A DNA stretch of 31,358 bases from Amarobacter sp035326025 (lineage in GTDB: Bacteria > Chloroflexota > Dehalococcoidia > Tepidiformales > Tepidiformaceae): NCBI GenBank assembly GCA_035326025.1, contig DAOKYT010000027.1:1-31358 (forward strand), written 5' to 3'. The position numbers and the translations under genes are program-made. This document shows, piece by piece, positions 23,179-31,143 of the stretch. Position 1 is the first letter of the stretch. Each line of letters opens with the position of its first letter. The notes under the pieces were generated by a model. That model searched no databases. It saw only the letters and a list, made by a program, of their open reading frames with translations, and was not told the origin of the DNA.

Positions 23179-24522
23179 TCACTCTGGCCGCTCCTTGCGC
23201 TCGAACGGACGCGCGGGGACTCCCGCCACCGTCTGTCCCGGCTCGACATCGTGGGTCACCACGGCGCCGCTTGCGGTGTATGCCCCCGCGCCAATGGTCA
23301 CCGGCGCGATGAGCAGCGTGTCACATCCGATGAACGCGTCCGCGCCGATGGTCGTCCGGTGTTTGCGGCTGCCATCGAAATTACTGGTGATCGACCCGGC
23401 GGCAATGTTCGCCCGGTCGCCGATGTCGGCATCGCCCATGTAGCTGAAGTGGTGCATCTTCACGCCATTTCCGAGCGTCGAGTTCTTCACTTCGGCGTAA
23501 TTGCCCAGTTCGCAGTCATCGCCGATGGAGGCATTCCCGCGCACGTGCGCGAACGGGCCCACCCTACACCGCGCACCAACGCGCGAATCCTCGACGACCG
23601 ACGCCCGGACAACGGTGCCCGCACCAATCGTGGCGTTCGCAAGGACCGTCGAGGGCCCGATGATGGCGCCCGTCTCGATGCTCGTCGCGCCCTGGAGGTG
23701 GCAACCCGGGAGGATGGTCACGTCCTGTGAGACGCGCACGGATGCGTCGATGTAGGTGGTCGCGGGGTCGGTAATGGTCACCCCGGCGAGCATGTGCGCC
23801 TCAAGGATCCGGGCACGCATGAGGGCCTCGGCTGCCGCCAGCTTCACCCGATCGTCGACACCAAGCGCCTCCGCAGCCGGCGCGGTTACCGTGACCGCGG
23901 GACGCAGCCCCGCGGCCGCGCCGGCAAGGTGCGTGAGGTAGTACTCGCCCTTCGGGCTCATCGGCACCTGTGGGAGTGTTCGCCAGAGCCAGCCGGCATC
24001 GAACACGTACTGCCCCGCGTTGATCTCGGCAGGGCCACCGGGGCCTTCGTACTCCGCGGCCTCCACTACCGCCTTGACGGCCCCACTGGCGTCGCGGACC
24101 ACGCGCCCGAGGCGGCCCGGGTCGTCCACCTGGCACGAAACGAAGGCCATCGCGCCAGAGCGGTCCAGCGCCTCGTCCAGCTCATGCAGCAGGCTAGCGG
24201 TGATCAGCGGGCAATCGCCGTTGAGCACCATCACGCGGTTGCAGCCGGCCAGCGCGGACTCGCAGCGTCTCACCGCATCCCCGGTGCCCAGCAACTCGGT
24301 CTGTTCGACGAAGGTGATGCCGGGTCCGGCCAGCAGAGCACGCACCCGTTCTGCCTCGTGGCCGACCACCACGACCAGCCGCGCCGGTTCGAGCACGCGG
24401 GCAGCTTCGATGACATGCTGCCCCATGGGCACGCCACACACCGGGTGAAGCACCTTGGGCAGTGCCGACTTCATGCGGGTGCCCAGGCCGGCGGCGAGCA
24501 CGACAACGCCAAGGCGGCTCAT
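23179..24522 (-). CDS. glmU: Bifunctional GlmU: GlcNAc-1-P uridyltransferase and GlcN-1-P acetyltransferase
   Basis: A 447-residue protein. The N-terminal nucleotidyltransferase (1-225) has the signature LAAGLGTRMKSALPKVLHPV, the substrate loop GTGDAVRRCE and VLNGDCPLI. The C-terminal left-handed beta helix (about 240-447) shows hexapeptide repeats and the catalytic region VKMHHFSYMGDADIG, then SNFDGSRKHRTTIG (usually NYDG; here Phe replaces Tyr). It makes UDP-GlcNAc for peptidoglycan and other glycans. The ATG has the strong site AAGGAGGGG. A leader of about 105 bases with small hairpins separates it from a perfect TTGACA promoter. It leads the run glmU-corC-dprA-topA. Confidence 0.96.
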   Translation of the reverse strand: MSRLGVVVLAAGLGTRMKSALPKVLHPVCGVPMGQHVIEAARVLEPARLVVVVGHEAERVRALLAGPGITFVEQTELLGTGDAVRRCESALAGCNRVMVLNGDCPLITASLLHELDEALDRSGAMAFVSCQVDDPGRLGRVVRDASGAVKAVVEAAEYEGPGGPAEINAGQYVFDAGWLWRTLPQVPMSPKGEYYLTHLAGAAAGLRPAVTVTAPAAEALGVDDRVKLAAAEALMRARILEAHMLAGVTITDPATTYIDASVRVSQDVTILPGCHLQGATSIETGAIIGPSTVLANATIGAGTVVRASVVEDSRVGARCRVGPFAHVRGNASIGDDCELGNYAEVKNSTLGNGVKMHHFSYMGDADIGDRANIAAGSITSNFDGSRKHRTTIGADAFIGCDTLLIAPVTIGAGAYTASGAVVTHDVEPGQTVAGVPARPFERKERPE

Positions 24523-24608
24523 CGCGCCCCTCCTTCAGCGCACCGCCATTGGCGGCCAGGGCTGGAACCGGGGGACGTACTGGGAGGCTCTGATTTGGTA
24601 CGCATAAG

Positions 24609-24663
24609 GGACGCAACGAGGGCGTCCACGGGCATCGTAGAAAGCCGCGAAAAAGGCTGTCAA
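24609..24663 (-). promoter_or_regulatory. glmU promoter and 5' leader hairpin
   Basis: On the minus strand a perfect TTGACA (24658-24663) and TACGAT (24634-24639, four of six) are 18 bases apart. Transcription would start near 24627, where GGACGC and GCGTCC (24609-24627) form a hairpin at the very 5' end. A second small stem, CCGCC-AAT-GGCGG, lies just before the ribosome site at about 24543-24555. Confidence 0.65.
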
Positions 24664-25166
24664 GCGGACTTCAACATTCTGCCCACCCGCATCCGGCAGC
24701 ATCCGAAGATTGCCGGGCAGAGTGAGCCGGTCCGGCCCTTCGATCGGCCTGCTCTTCGGCAGAGCGGAGGGTGAGGGCATCGCCTTCCGCTCTGCCGGTC
24801 CGGTGGCGCCGCGAGTCGCCCAGGATGTGAGGCAATCCCGCGCAAGCTCCGCCTCAAGGAGCTGCCCCACCCGGCTTGATTGGCGGCGGCGGGTGGCGGC
24901 ATCTCCAATTGCCTTGGCTGCCAGAGCGCCCCTGCCCGCCGCTCCGCATCCCGGCAATCTTCCCGGCGCTACCCCCGGCTGTCGCCCCTTCCAGGATCTC
25001 CACGGGCGCCGTTACTTCACTTGGGGCCATGCAGGCTCACCTCCGTCGTGTCTTCAGCAATGACAGGGCCTGCTGCCCTCCCTTCCCCGGCGGAATCCCG
25101 GCGCAACCGCTCCCGGCGTCGCGGCGTGATCCTTACCGCCGGGTCGTGCTACGCTGGACGTCCCGC
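24664..25166. other. Gene-free stretch between glmU promoter and tRNA-Glu
   Basis: About 500 bases without a supportable gene. It contains a long inverted repeat (24757-24797). Short open frames exist on both strands but are Pro/Arg/Ser-rich and have no ribosome sites. Just before the tRNA, TACGCT (25150-25155) may be the tRNA's -10, with only a poor -35 (GTGATC, 18 bases upstream). Confidence 0.5.
24757..24797. repeat. Near-perfect 15-base inverted repeat
   Basis: CGGCAGAGCGGAGGG (24757-24771) pairs with CCTTCCGCTCTGCCG (24783-24797) at 14 of 15 positions by Watson-Crick pairing and the last as G-T, with an 11-base loop. No T run follows on either strand. It lies upstream of the glmU promoter in gene-free DNA. 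Confidence 0.6.
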
Positions 25167-25243
25167 GGCGCGTTCGTCTAGAGGCCCAGGACGCCGCCCT
25201 TTCAAGGCGGAGATCAGGGGTTCGAATCCCCTACGCGCTACCA
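25167..25243 (+). tRNA. tRNA-Glu (anticodon TTC)
   Basis: A full cloverleaf of 77 bases with encoded CCA. The acceptor stem is GGCGCGT/ACGCGCT (first pair G-U), the anticodon stem is CCGCC/GGCGG around the loop CTTTCAA giving anticodon TTC, and the T arm contains GGGGTTCGAATCCCC. The discriminator base is A. It reads GAA and GAG. An intrinsic terminator follows 12 bases after CCA. Confidence 0.95.
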
Positions 25244-25255
25244 GCCAGACCGCAC

Positions 25256-25281
25256 AGGCCGCCCGGCCGGGCGGCCTTTTG
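25256..25281 (+). terminator. Intrinsic terminator of tRNA-Glu
   Basis: AGGCCGCCCG (25256-25265) and CGGGCGGCCT (25268-25277) form a strong GC stem whose right arm runs directly into TTTT then G. It lies 12 bases after the tRNA. Confidence 0.85.
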
Positions 25282-25906
25282 TCATTGTGCCGGGGGCGCG
25301 AGCTGCTGGAAGCACCCGCGCCGGGCTGGTTCGCCGATAGCCGGACTGCCCGGCAGCCCCCGAATCGTTCGCCCCCGCGCATCCAACCCTCCACCAATTC
25401 CTCCCCGTCCTGGCCCAGGTGGCCGATGCCCGGCCGGCGCCGTGTCTTCGAGCGGCGTCGGCTGGTCGCATGCCCGCTCCTGCGTCGCATCGTTGCATCG
25501 AGGTTCGTGGGCCCCCACGCGAAGACCGCATAGAGGCTCGCGACACGGAGAAACAGGGGGCCGGCCGACCGTCGGATACTGGGGAAATGGAGTCTTCACA
25601 AGACTCACCGTCCGCGGCGTAGCCGTGCTCGGTCAGCTGTCGCGCGGGCCCACGCGGCGAGCGGCCGCGGACGCGCCCGAGCTGCAACGGGAGGACTCCA
25701 GAGTGTCGTTGGCTCAAGGCTGTCGTCCATCGCTCTCATGCTGTCCACGCAATTCCACCGCCCCGTCCCATGGCAAGCGCCTCCGCACCTGTGAACAGCC
25801 GCCAGGCACGTCCCACGACAGGGGGCCGAAGCGCCTGGAAACGCCTGCGGTGCCCGCTTCATCGAACATAGCCTTGCGCCACGCCAAAGGAAATTGAGGA
25901 CAGGTC
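25282..25906. other. Gene-free stretch between tRNA terminator and DUF3090 gene
   Basis: About 620 bases in which no open frame looks like a real protein; those present are rich in Arg, Pro and Ser and lack ribosome sites. Two small symmetric elements stand out: GAGTCTT-CAC-AAGACTC at 25590-25606 and AGGAC-AG-GTCCT at about 25897-25908, the latter at the 3' end of the DUF3090 gene. Confidence 0.5.
25590..25606. repeat. Perfect 7-base inverted repeat with 3-base spacer
   Basis: GAGTCTT (25590-25596) and AAGACTC (25600-25606) surround CAC. It could be an operator or a small hairpin. GATACT (25575-25580), a possible -10, lies 9 bases before it. Confidence 0.4.
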
Positions 25907-26419
25907 CTAGTGTGGATGGTGCCCGTTCGTTCGCACGCACACGTGGCCGGAGGGGTCCATTGGCGCCGTGCAGAGCGGGCACGGTGGCCGGCCCGCCGAC
26001 ACCACCTCGGCTATCTGCCGGCGCAGCTCGAACCCGCGCCGGTAATCGAACTCCATCGTCACGCCCCGCGTCTCTTCCGCACCCGCCGGGCTATCGGCAC
26101 AGATCAGCACAATCCGCCGCGCCTCCGTGTTCACGCCCATGGAAAGCTGCGCCAGCTGGATGTCGACCGTCGGGTCCAGCGGCAGCACCGCTTCTGGCGC
26201 GGCGTCGTCGGGAGCCACCGGCTGGTACGTATAGGCCTCGTCCTTCAGCACCGTCTCGATCGCGTCGCCCAGGGCCGCAAGTTGTTCCTTCTCCAGCCAG
26301 AGCGAGGCGCTCTCTCCGGCGTCGTTCATCACCCGCAGCCGGAACCTGCGTTGGCCTGGCTGGCCGATAGCCTCAGCCGAGATGTGGATGAGTGGGCCAA
26401 AGTCCCGTGTTCCTGGCAT
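25907..26419 (-). CDS. DUF3090 family protein
   Basis: A 170-residue protein started at ATG 26419 with a strong GGAGG ribosome site; the frame stays open 64 codons upstream without signals. MPGTRDFGPLIHISAEAIGQ, then PGQRRFRLRV and SLWLEKEQLAALGDAIE, match DUF3090, a soluble family widespread in Actinobacteria and Chloroflexota. The C-terminus has CPLCTAPMDPSGHVC, a small zinc-binding-type motif usual for the family, and ends in a His-rich tail (NGHHPH). The biochemical role is unknown. It is divergent from the WYL regulator, with about 216 bases of control region between the starts, and may be controlled from the same operators. Confidence 0.85.
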   Translation of the reverse strand: MPGTRDFGPLIHISAEAIGQPGQRRFRLRVMNDAGESASLWLEKEQLAALGDAIETVLKDEAYTYQPVAPDDAAPEAVLPLDPTVDIQLAQLSMGVNTEARRIVLICADSPAGAEETRGVTMEFDYRRGFELRRQIAEVVSAGRPPCPLCTAPMDPSGHVCVRTNGHHPH

Positions 26420-26474
26420 ACCCTCCGATCCTAGGCGACTCCGCCGCTTTGGTCGCTTTCGCCCCGCCCGGCGC

Positions 26475-26574
26475 CGACATACGAAGCAACTGTCGCCTTT
26501 ACCCAATGTCGCGGCCGACAGAAAATTCACGCAACACGAATGGTGGAGTCCACTCCGCGACATATTTTGTCGCG
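26475..26574. promoter_or_regulatory. Cluster of TGTCGC/GCGACA half-sites between divergent genes
   Basis: The core TGTCG/CGACA occurs six times in 100 bases: CGACA at 26475-26479, TGTCG at 26491 and 26507, CGACA at 26516-26520 and 26558-26562, and TGTCG at 26568. The last two form a perfect inverted repeat, CGCGACA-TATTT-TGTCGCG (26556-26574), and those at 26507-26520 form TGTCG-CGGC-CGACA. It looks like a multi-site operator for the adjacent WYL regulator and/or the DUF3090 gene. Confidence 0.6.
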
Positions 26575-26635
26575 AAGGCGACGTACTCTCCCCCAACTCC
26601 CCGGGGAGCAAGTCACTCGCTACGAGGTGAGCGGT

Positions 26636-27598
26636 ATGACCGAACAGACCAGGCGCTCAACCAGGCTTATCCGCATTCGCGACCTGTTCGTGAAGCGGGG
26701 CAACCTCAGCGCCTCCGAACTCGCGCGCGAACTGGGCTACAGCCAGCGCACCATCCAGCGCGACCTCCTCGCGCTCGATTCCGAGCTGAACGTCCCTCTC
26801 ATCTACGAAAACCGCCGCTGGCGCATCATGGAAGGGGCGAACATGGTCTTCGGGCCGGTGCGCCTCACCCTCCACGAGGCCCGTGCCGTCTACTTCGCCA
26901 CCCGCCTCATGCTTCGCTCCGCCGATGAGCGCGACCCCGACGGCATCGCCGCTCTGGAGAAGATCGCCGATGCCCTTCCCGACGCAGTCGCCAGCCACAT
27001 GCGCCGCACGGTTGCTGAGTACGCCGAACTCCCGGCCAACATGCAGTACATCGAAGTCGTCCGCCGTCTCACCGAGGCCTGGGCGGCCTGCCGCACCGCC
27101 ACCATTACCTACCGGTCGGCCGCGGCCGGGGGCCCTCGCACCACGGACCTCGACCCGTACATCCTCGACCACACCCAGAGCGGCACCTATGTCGCCGGTT
27201 TCAGCTCCGAACACAACTCCGTCCGCATTTTCAAGGTCGACCGCATCAGCGACGTCGAGGTTACCCCGCGTGAGTTCACCCCCGCGAACGTCGACGAAAT
27301 CGCCGGCCGGTTGCGCCACAGCTGGGGCGGTGTCGTCTTTGGCGAGGAACACCACAGCGTCAAGGTCGACTTCTCGCCCACCGTCGCCACCCGCATCCGC
27401 GAGAGCTACTGGCACCCCACGCAGCGCCTCGAAGACTTGCCCGGCGGCGGCGTTCGCCTGGAGGTGGCCCTCCCCAGCCTGCTCGAATTCACGCCCTGGG
27501 TGCTCAGCTGGGGAGCCAACGCCACCGTCATCGAACCCGCCGGCTTGCGCGAGTCGGTTGCCGCCGCCCTCCGCGAAGCTGCCGCCAACTACAACTGA
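26636..27598 (+). CDS. WYL-domain transcriptional regulator
   Basis: A 320-residue regulator started at ATG 26636 with GAGGTGAG upstream; the open frame reaches 32 codons further without signals. The N-terminal winged helix-turn-helix (about 8-65) contains LSASELARELGYSQRTIQRD followed by LLALDSE, the DeoR/HTH_11 type. The middle (about 75-130) is helical. The WYL-like domain (about 140-235) includes TITYRSAAAGGPRTTDLDPY, a divergent WYL core, and a C-terminal WCX domain follows (about 250-320; VKVDFSPTVATRIRESYWHP). WYL domains bind nucleic acid or small ligands. It precedes two proline-peptidase genes by 27 bases and lies beside clustered inverted repeats, so it probably controls itself and perhaps these neighbours. 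Confidence 0.9.
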   Translation: MTEQTRRSTRLIRIRDLFVKRGNLSASELARELGYSQRTIQRDLLALDSELNVPLIYENRRWRIMEGANMVFGPVRLTLHEARAVYFATRLMLRSADERDPDGIAALEKIADALPDAVASHMRRTVAEYAELPANMQYIEVVRRLTEAWAACRTATITYRSAAAGGPRTTDLDPYILDHTQSGTYVAGFSSEHNSVRIFKVDRISDVEVTPREFTPANVDEIAGRLRHSWGGVVFGEEHHSVKVDFSPTVATRIRESYWHPTQRLEDLPGGGVRLEVALPSLLEFTPWVLSWGANATVIEPAGLRESVAAALREAAANYN

Positions 27599-27613
27599 TC
27601 CCGCCGCGCCGCA

Positions 27614-27619
27614 TACACT
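27614..27619 (+). promoter_or_regulatory. -10-like hexamer before the M24 peptidase start
   Basis: TACACT lies exactly 6 bases before ATG 27626, in the 27-base gap after the WYL gene. There is no Shine-Dalgarno sequence and no good -35. It suggests a leaderless transcript for the peptidase pair in addition to read-through from the regulator. Confidence 0.35.
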
Positions 27620-27625
27620 CAACGG

Positions 27626-29011
27626 ATGCAGTCGCCCGCCGGCCTTCGCTCTCGCCGCCAGGCCATCGCGCGCTCCTGGGACCTCGCCCGCGCCGCCGTC
27701 CTTATCCCCGCCGGCCTCCCGGTCCCCATCCCCGGTAGCGACCAGTTCCACGACTTCCACGCGCACCCCGAGTTCACCTACCTTGCCGGCGCCAGGACCC
27801 CCGGCGCTTGCCTCGCCTTCGACCCGGCGGAAGGCTGGGTACTCTTCGCACCCGTTCCCAGTCTCGAAGACCGCGTCTGGGTGGGCGACGGCGAAGACCT
27901 CGAGGCCCTCGCCGGGGCCACCGGCCTCCCGGTCCGGCCCCTCCCCGGCCTGCGCGCCTGGCTCGAACACCGGCGCGGCGAGGCCCTGGCCATCCTTGGC
28001 AACGACGACATCACCTATCGCCCGGCCGGCTACGGCATCGAAAGCTGGGCCGCCCTCGAGCTCGATGTTGATCACAGCCTCTCAACTCGCCTCGGCGAAC
28101 AGGTCGCGGAGTCACGCCGCTCCAAGGACCCTTCCGAGGTCGCTCTCATGCGCGCCGCCGCCGATGCGTCTCGCGGCGGCCACCTGCTCGCCCTCCGAAC
28201 GGCCCTCCCCGGCATGTCCGAGCGCCAGCTGCAGATCGAGCTCGAAGCCGAGTTCTTCCGCCACGGCGCCGAGCGCACCGCCTATGGCTCCATCGTTGGC
28301 ACGGGTTCGAACGGGGCGGTCCTCCACTTCTCCCCGACCGCCCGTCAGCTTCGCAATGGCGAGCTCGTGCTCATCGACGCAGGCGCCGAGTGGGAAGGCT
28401 ACGCCAGCGACGTAACCCGCACGTTTCCCGCCAGCACCCGCTTCGAGGGCATCCACCGCGACCTCTACCAGCTCGTGCTCGACGTGCAGCAGTCCGCCAT
28501 CGCCACTGTCCGCCCCGGCGTCGAGTACCGGGACCTCCACCTCGCCGCCTCCGCCCACATCGCCGCGGGGCTTGTCGACCTCGGCATCCTTCGCGGCGAC
28601 CCGGCCGGCCTCGTCGAGCGCGACGCCCACGCCCTGTTCTTCCCCCACGGCCTGGGCCACATGCTCGGCCTCGCCACCCACGATGCCGGCGGCTGCCTGA
28701 AGGGCCGCACACCCAGCGACCGCTTCGGCCTGAAGTGGCTCCGCGCCGACTTGCCCCTCCAGCCCGGTTACGTCGTCACCATCGAGCCGGGCATCTACTT
28801 CATCCGCGCGCTCCTCACCGCCCCGGCCCGCCGTGAACAGTACCGCGACGCCGTGGACTGGGACCGGGTGGATACCCTCCTCGATGCCGGCGGCATCCGC
28901 ATCGAGGACGACGTGCTCGTGACCGAAACCGGGGCCGACGTGCTCAGTGGCGCCATCCCGAAGTCCATCCCCGAAATCGAAGCGCTCCGCGCGGAGGCCC
29001 ACAGCCGATGA
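27626..29011 (+). CDS. M24 aminopeptidase P / Xaa-Pro dipeptidase-like
   Basis: A 461-residue metallopeptidase. The N-terminal creatinase-like domain (1-165) contains FHDFHAHPEFTYLAGAR, typical of aminopeptidase P and prolidase. The catalytic domain keeps all metal ligands: D251 (LIDAGAEWEGY), D262 (SDVTRTFP), H345 (FPHGLGHMLGL), E387 (TIEPGIYF) and E427 (IRIEDDVL), with H234 in VLHFS. An insert before the last strand (about 394-420, LLTAPARREQYRDAVDWDRV) is as in prolidase-type enzymes. It should cleave next to proline in di- or small peptides. Its stop overlaps the start of the S9 peptidase gene (ATGA), so the two are co-translated: the S9 enzyme would release Xaa-Pro dipeptides that this enzyme can split. 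Confidence 0.9.
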   Translation: MQSPAGLRSRRQAIARSWDLARAAVLIPAGLPVPIPGSDQFHDFHAHPEFTYLAGARTPGACLAFDPAEGWVLFAPVPSLEDRVWVGDGEDLEALAGATGLPVRPLPGLRAWLEHRRGEALAILGNDDITYRPAGYGIESWAALELDVDHSLSTRLGEQVAESRRSKDPSEVALMRAAADASRGGHLLALRTALPGMSERQLQIELEAEFFRHGAERTAYGSIVGTGSNGAVLHFSPTARQLRNGELVLIDAGAEWEGYASDVTRTFPASTRFEGIHRDLYQLVLDVQQSAIATVRPGVEYRDLHLAASAHIAAGLVDLGILRGDPAGLVERDAHALFFPHGLGHMLGLATHDAGGCLKGRTPSDRFGLKWLRADLPLQPGYVVTIEPGIYFIRALLTAPARREQYRDAVDWDRVDTLLDAGGIRIEDDVLVTETGADVLSGAIPKSIPEIEALRAEAHSR

Positions 29012-31143
29012 CCCGGCCCTACGAATCGCTCACCATCACCCGGGTCGCCACCTTCCCCCGCCCCGGCACCGTCGTCCCCGGCCACCTCGGATTCACCCCG
29101 GATGGCGGTGGCGTGACCTACTTGTTCAGTGCCGAGGGCAGCCTCGTCCGCAGCCTCTGGCGGTACGACCTCGCGACCGGCGAGCGCACCGTCCTGGCCG
29201 GCCCCCCACCCTCCTCCACCAGCGAACGCGACCTCTCCCGCGAGGAGGAACTCCGCCGCGAACGCGCCCGCCTGCGCGAACTCGGCGTGACCGATTACCA
29301 GTTCGCCTCGAAGTCGGACGGGCAGGTGCTCCTTGTCCCCGGCGGCGGCCGTCTCTGGGTCAGCATCGATGGCAGCGAGATGCGCGAAATCGACGGCTCG
29401 GCCGGCGCCATCGACCCCCACCTCAGCCCCGATGGCACCCGCGTCGCCTTCGTCCGCGACAACGATCTCTGGGTGCTCCCGGTGACGGGCGGCGAGCCGC
29501 GCAGGCTCACCTTTGGCGCCGAACCGGCCCTGACGAACGGCCTCGCCGAGTTCATCGCCCAGGAGGAACTCGACCGCGACCGCGGCTTCTGGTGGAGCCC
29601 CGGCGGCTCGAGGATCGCGTTCATCCGCGCTGATTCGCGCCACATCCCCGACTACGCCATCGTCCACCAGGGCAAGGACGAGGTGGAGACCGAGCCCCAC
29701 CGCTACCCCTTTGCCGGCCGGCCCAACGCGTACCTCGACCTGGGCGTGGTCGACCTCGAGTCCGGCGCCACCACCTGGATGGACCTCGGGCCGGACCGCG
29801 ATATCTACATCGCCCGCGTCGGCTGGCGCCCGGATGGCGCGCTTACCGCCCAGGTCCTCTCGCGCGACCAGCGCACGCTCCGCCTCGACGTGTTCGATGC
29901 CAGCGGCGTGGCAACCACGCTCATCCGGGAGCACCGCGAGCCGTGGATCAACCTCTACGGCGATACCCGCTTCCTCTCCGACAGCAGCATCGCATGGCTG
30001 AGCGAGGAGTCCGGCTTCTGCCATCTCTACCTCCACGCCCCCGATGGCAAGCGCGTCCGCCAGCTCACCGGCGGCGAATGGGTGGTCACCAGCCTGGTGG
30101 GCGTGGACGAGGACCAGCGCCTGGCCTTCGTCGTGGCCACGAAGGATTCCGTCCTCGAACGCCACCTCTACGCGGTCCCGCTCGACGGCGGCGAAATGGT
30201 CCGTCTCACGCAGGAACGCGGCTGGCACGGCGCAGTCCTCTCGCCGAAGAACGACCGCTTCATCGACTCGTGGAGCAGCCTCGATCACGGTCCCCGTGTC
30301 GCCCTCCGCGATGTGACCGGCGCCCCCATGGCGGACCTGTTCGCCAACGAAGGCGCCGAAGCCGCGGCGCTCGGCCTGCAACCGCCGGAGTTCACCAGCC
30401 TCCCCGCCGCCGATGGGACACTCCTCCACGGCGCCGTCTACCGCCCACCGGTGCTCGAACCCGGGAGGCGCTACCCCCTCGTCGTCTCGGTCTACGGCGG
30501 TCCCCACGCCCAGCGCGTCGCCGACGACTGGATGCTCACCATCGACCTTCGGGCCCAGTACCTGGCCCAGCAGGGCTACGTCGTCTTCAAGCTCGATAAC
30601 CGCGGCAGCGCCAACCGTGGCCTTGCCTTCGAAGCCGCCATCGCCGGCCGCATGGGCACGGTCGAGGTCGACGACCAGGTCGCCGGCGTGCGCCACATGG
30701 CCGCCCTGCCCTATGTCGATGGCTCGCGCGCCGGCATCTACGGCTGGAGCTACGGCGGCTACATAACCTGCATGGCCATGATGCGCGCCCCGGAGGTCTT
30801 CAAGGCCGGCGTCTCGGGCGCCCCCGTGACCGGCTGGGACGGCTACGACACGGGCTACACCGAGCGCTACATGGGCACGCCCCAATCCAACCCCGAGGGC
30901 TACCACGATAGCTCCGTCCTCACCCACGCCGCGAAGCTCCAGGGCAAGCTCCTCCTCGTCCACGGCATGGTCGATGAGAACGTCCACTTCCGGCACACCG
31001 CCCGGCTCATCGTCGCGCTCACCGCCGCCGGCAAGGACTACGACCTGCTCATCTTCCCGGAAGAGCGCCACATGCCCCGCGACCTCAAGGGCATGGAGTA
31101 CCAGGAGCGCCGCGTCCTCGACTACCTCCGGCGGAACCTGTGA
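29008..31143 (+). CDS. S9 prolyl oligopeptidase, dipeptidyl peptidase IV type
   Basis: A 711-residue protein without a signal peptide, so cytoplasmic. The N-terminal beta-propeller (about 20-455) has SPDGTRVAFVRDNDLWVLPV repeats and EFIAQEELDRDRGFWWSP, whose Glu pair (E186/E187) corresponds to the residues that hold the free N-terminus in DPP IV. The hydrolase domain (about 465-711) has S581 in GWSYGGY, D656 in VHGMVDENVHF and H688 in EERHMPRD. DPP IV-like enzymes remove N-terminal Xaa-Pro dipeptides. It is translationally coupled to the M24 peptidase. Lack of an export signal suggests it works on imported peptides. Confidence 0.92.
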   Translation: MTRPYESLTITRVATFPRPGTVVPGHLGFTPDGGGVTYLFSAEGSLVRSLWRYDLATGERTVLAGPPPSSTSERDLSREEELRRERARLRELGVTDYQFASKSDGQVLLVPGGGRLWVSIDGSEMREIDGSAGAIDPHLSPDGTRVAFVRDNDLWVLPVTGGEPRRLTFGAEPALTNGLAEFIAQEELDRDRGFWWSPGGSRIAFIRADSRHIPDYAIVHQGKDEVETEPHRYPFAGRPNAYLDLGVVDLESGATTWMDLGPDRDIYIARVGWRPDGALTAQVLSRDQRTLRLDVFDASGVATTLIREHREPWINLYGDTRFLSDSSIAWLSEESGFCHLYLHAPDGKRVRQLTGGEWVVTSLVGVDEDQRLAFVVATKDSVLERHLYAVPLDGGEMVRLTQERGWHGAVLSPKNDRFIDSWSSLDHGPRVALRDVTGAPMADLFANEGAEAAALGLQPPEFTSLPAADGTLLHGAVYRPPVLEPGRRYPLVVSVYGGPHAQRVADDWMLTIDLRAQYLAQQGYVVFKLDNRGSANRGLAFEAAIAGRMGTVEVDDQVAGVRHMAALPYVDGSRAGIYGWSYGGYITCMAMMRAPEVFKAGVSGAPVTGWDGYDTGYTERYMGTPQSNPEGYHDSSVLTHAAKLQGKLLLVHGMVDENVHFRHTARLIVALTAAGKDYDLLIFPEERHMPRDLKGMEYQERRVLDYLRRNL

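Noticed and set aside
26657..28415. Long open frames on both strands over the WYL and M24 genes (26657-28075 minus, 26883-28415 plus)
   Set aside because: Both are shadows in the wrong frame; the plus one is a Pro/Ser/Arg run and the minus one lacks any motif.
28795..31071. 758-codon minus-strand open frame opposite the S9 peptidase
   Set aside because: The plus strand has a complete catalytic triad and propeller; the antisense product is Gly/Ala/Val/Asp-rich low complexity with no start signals.
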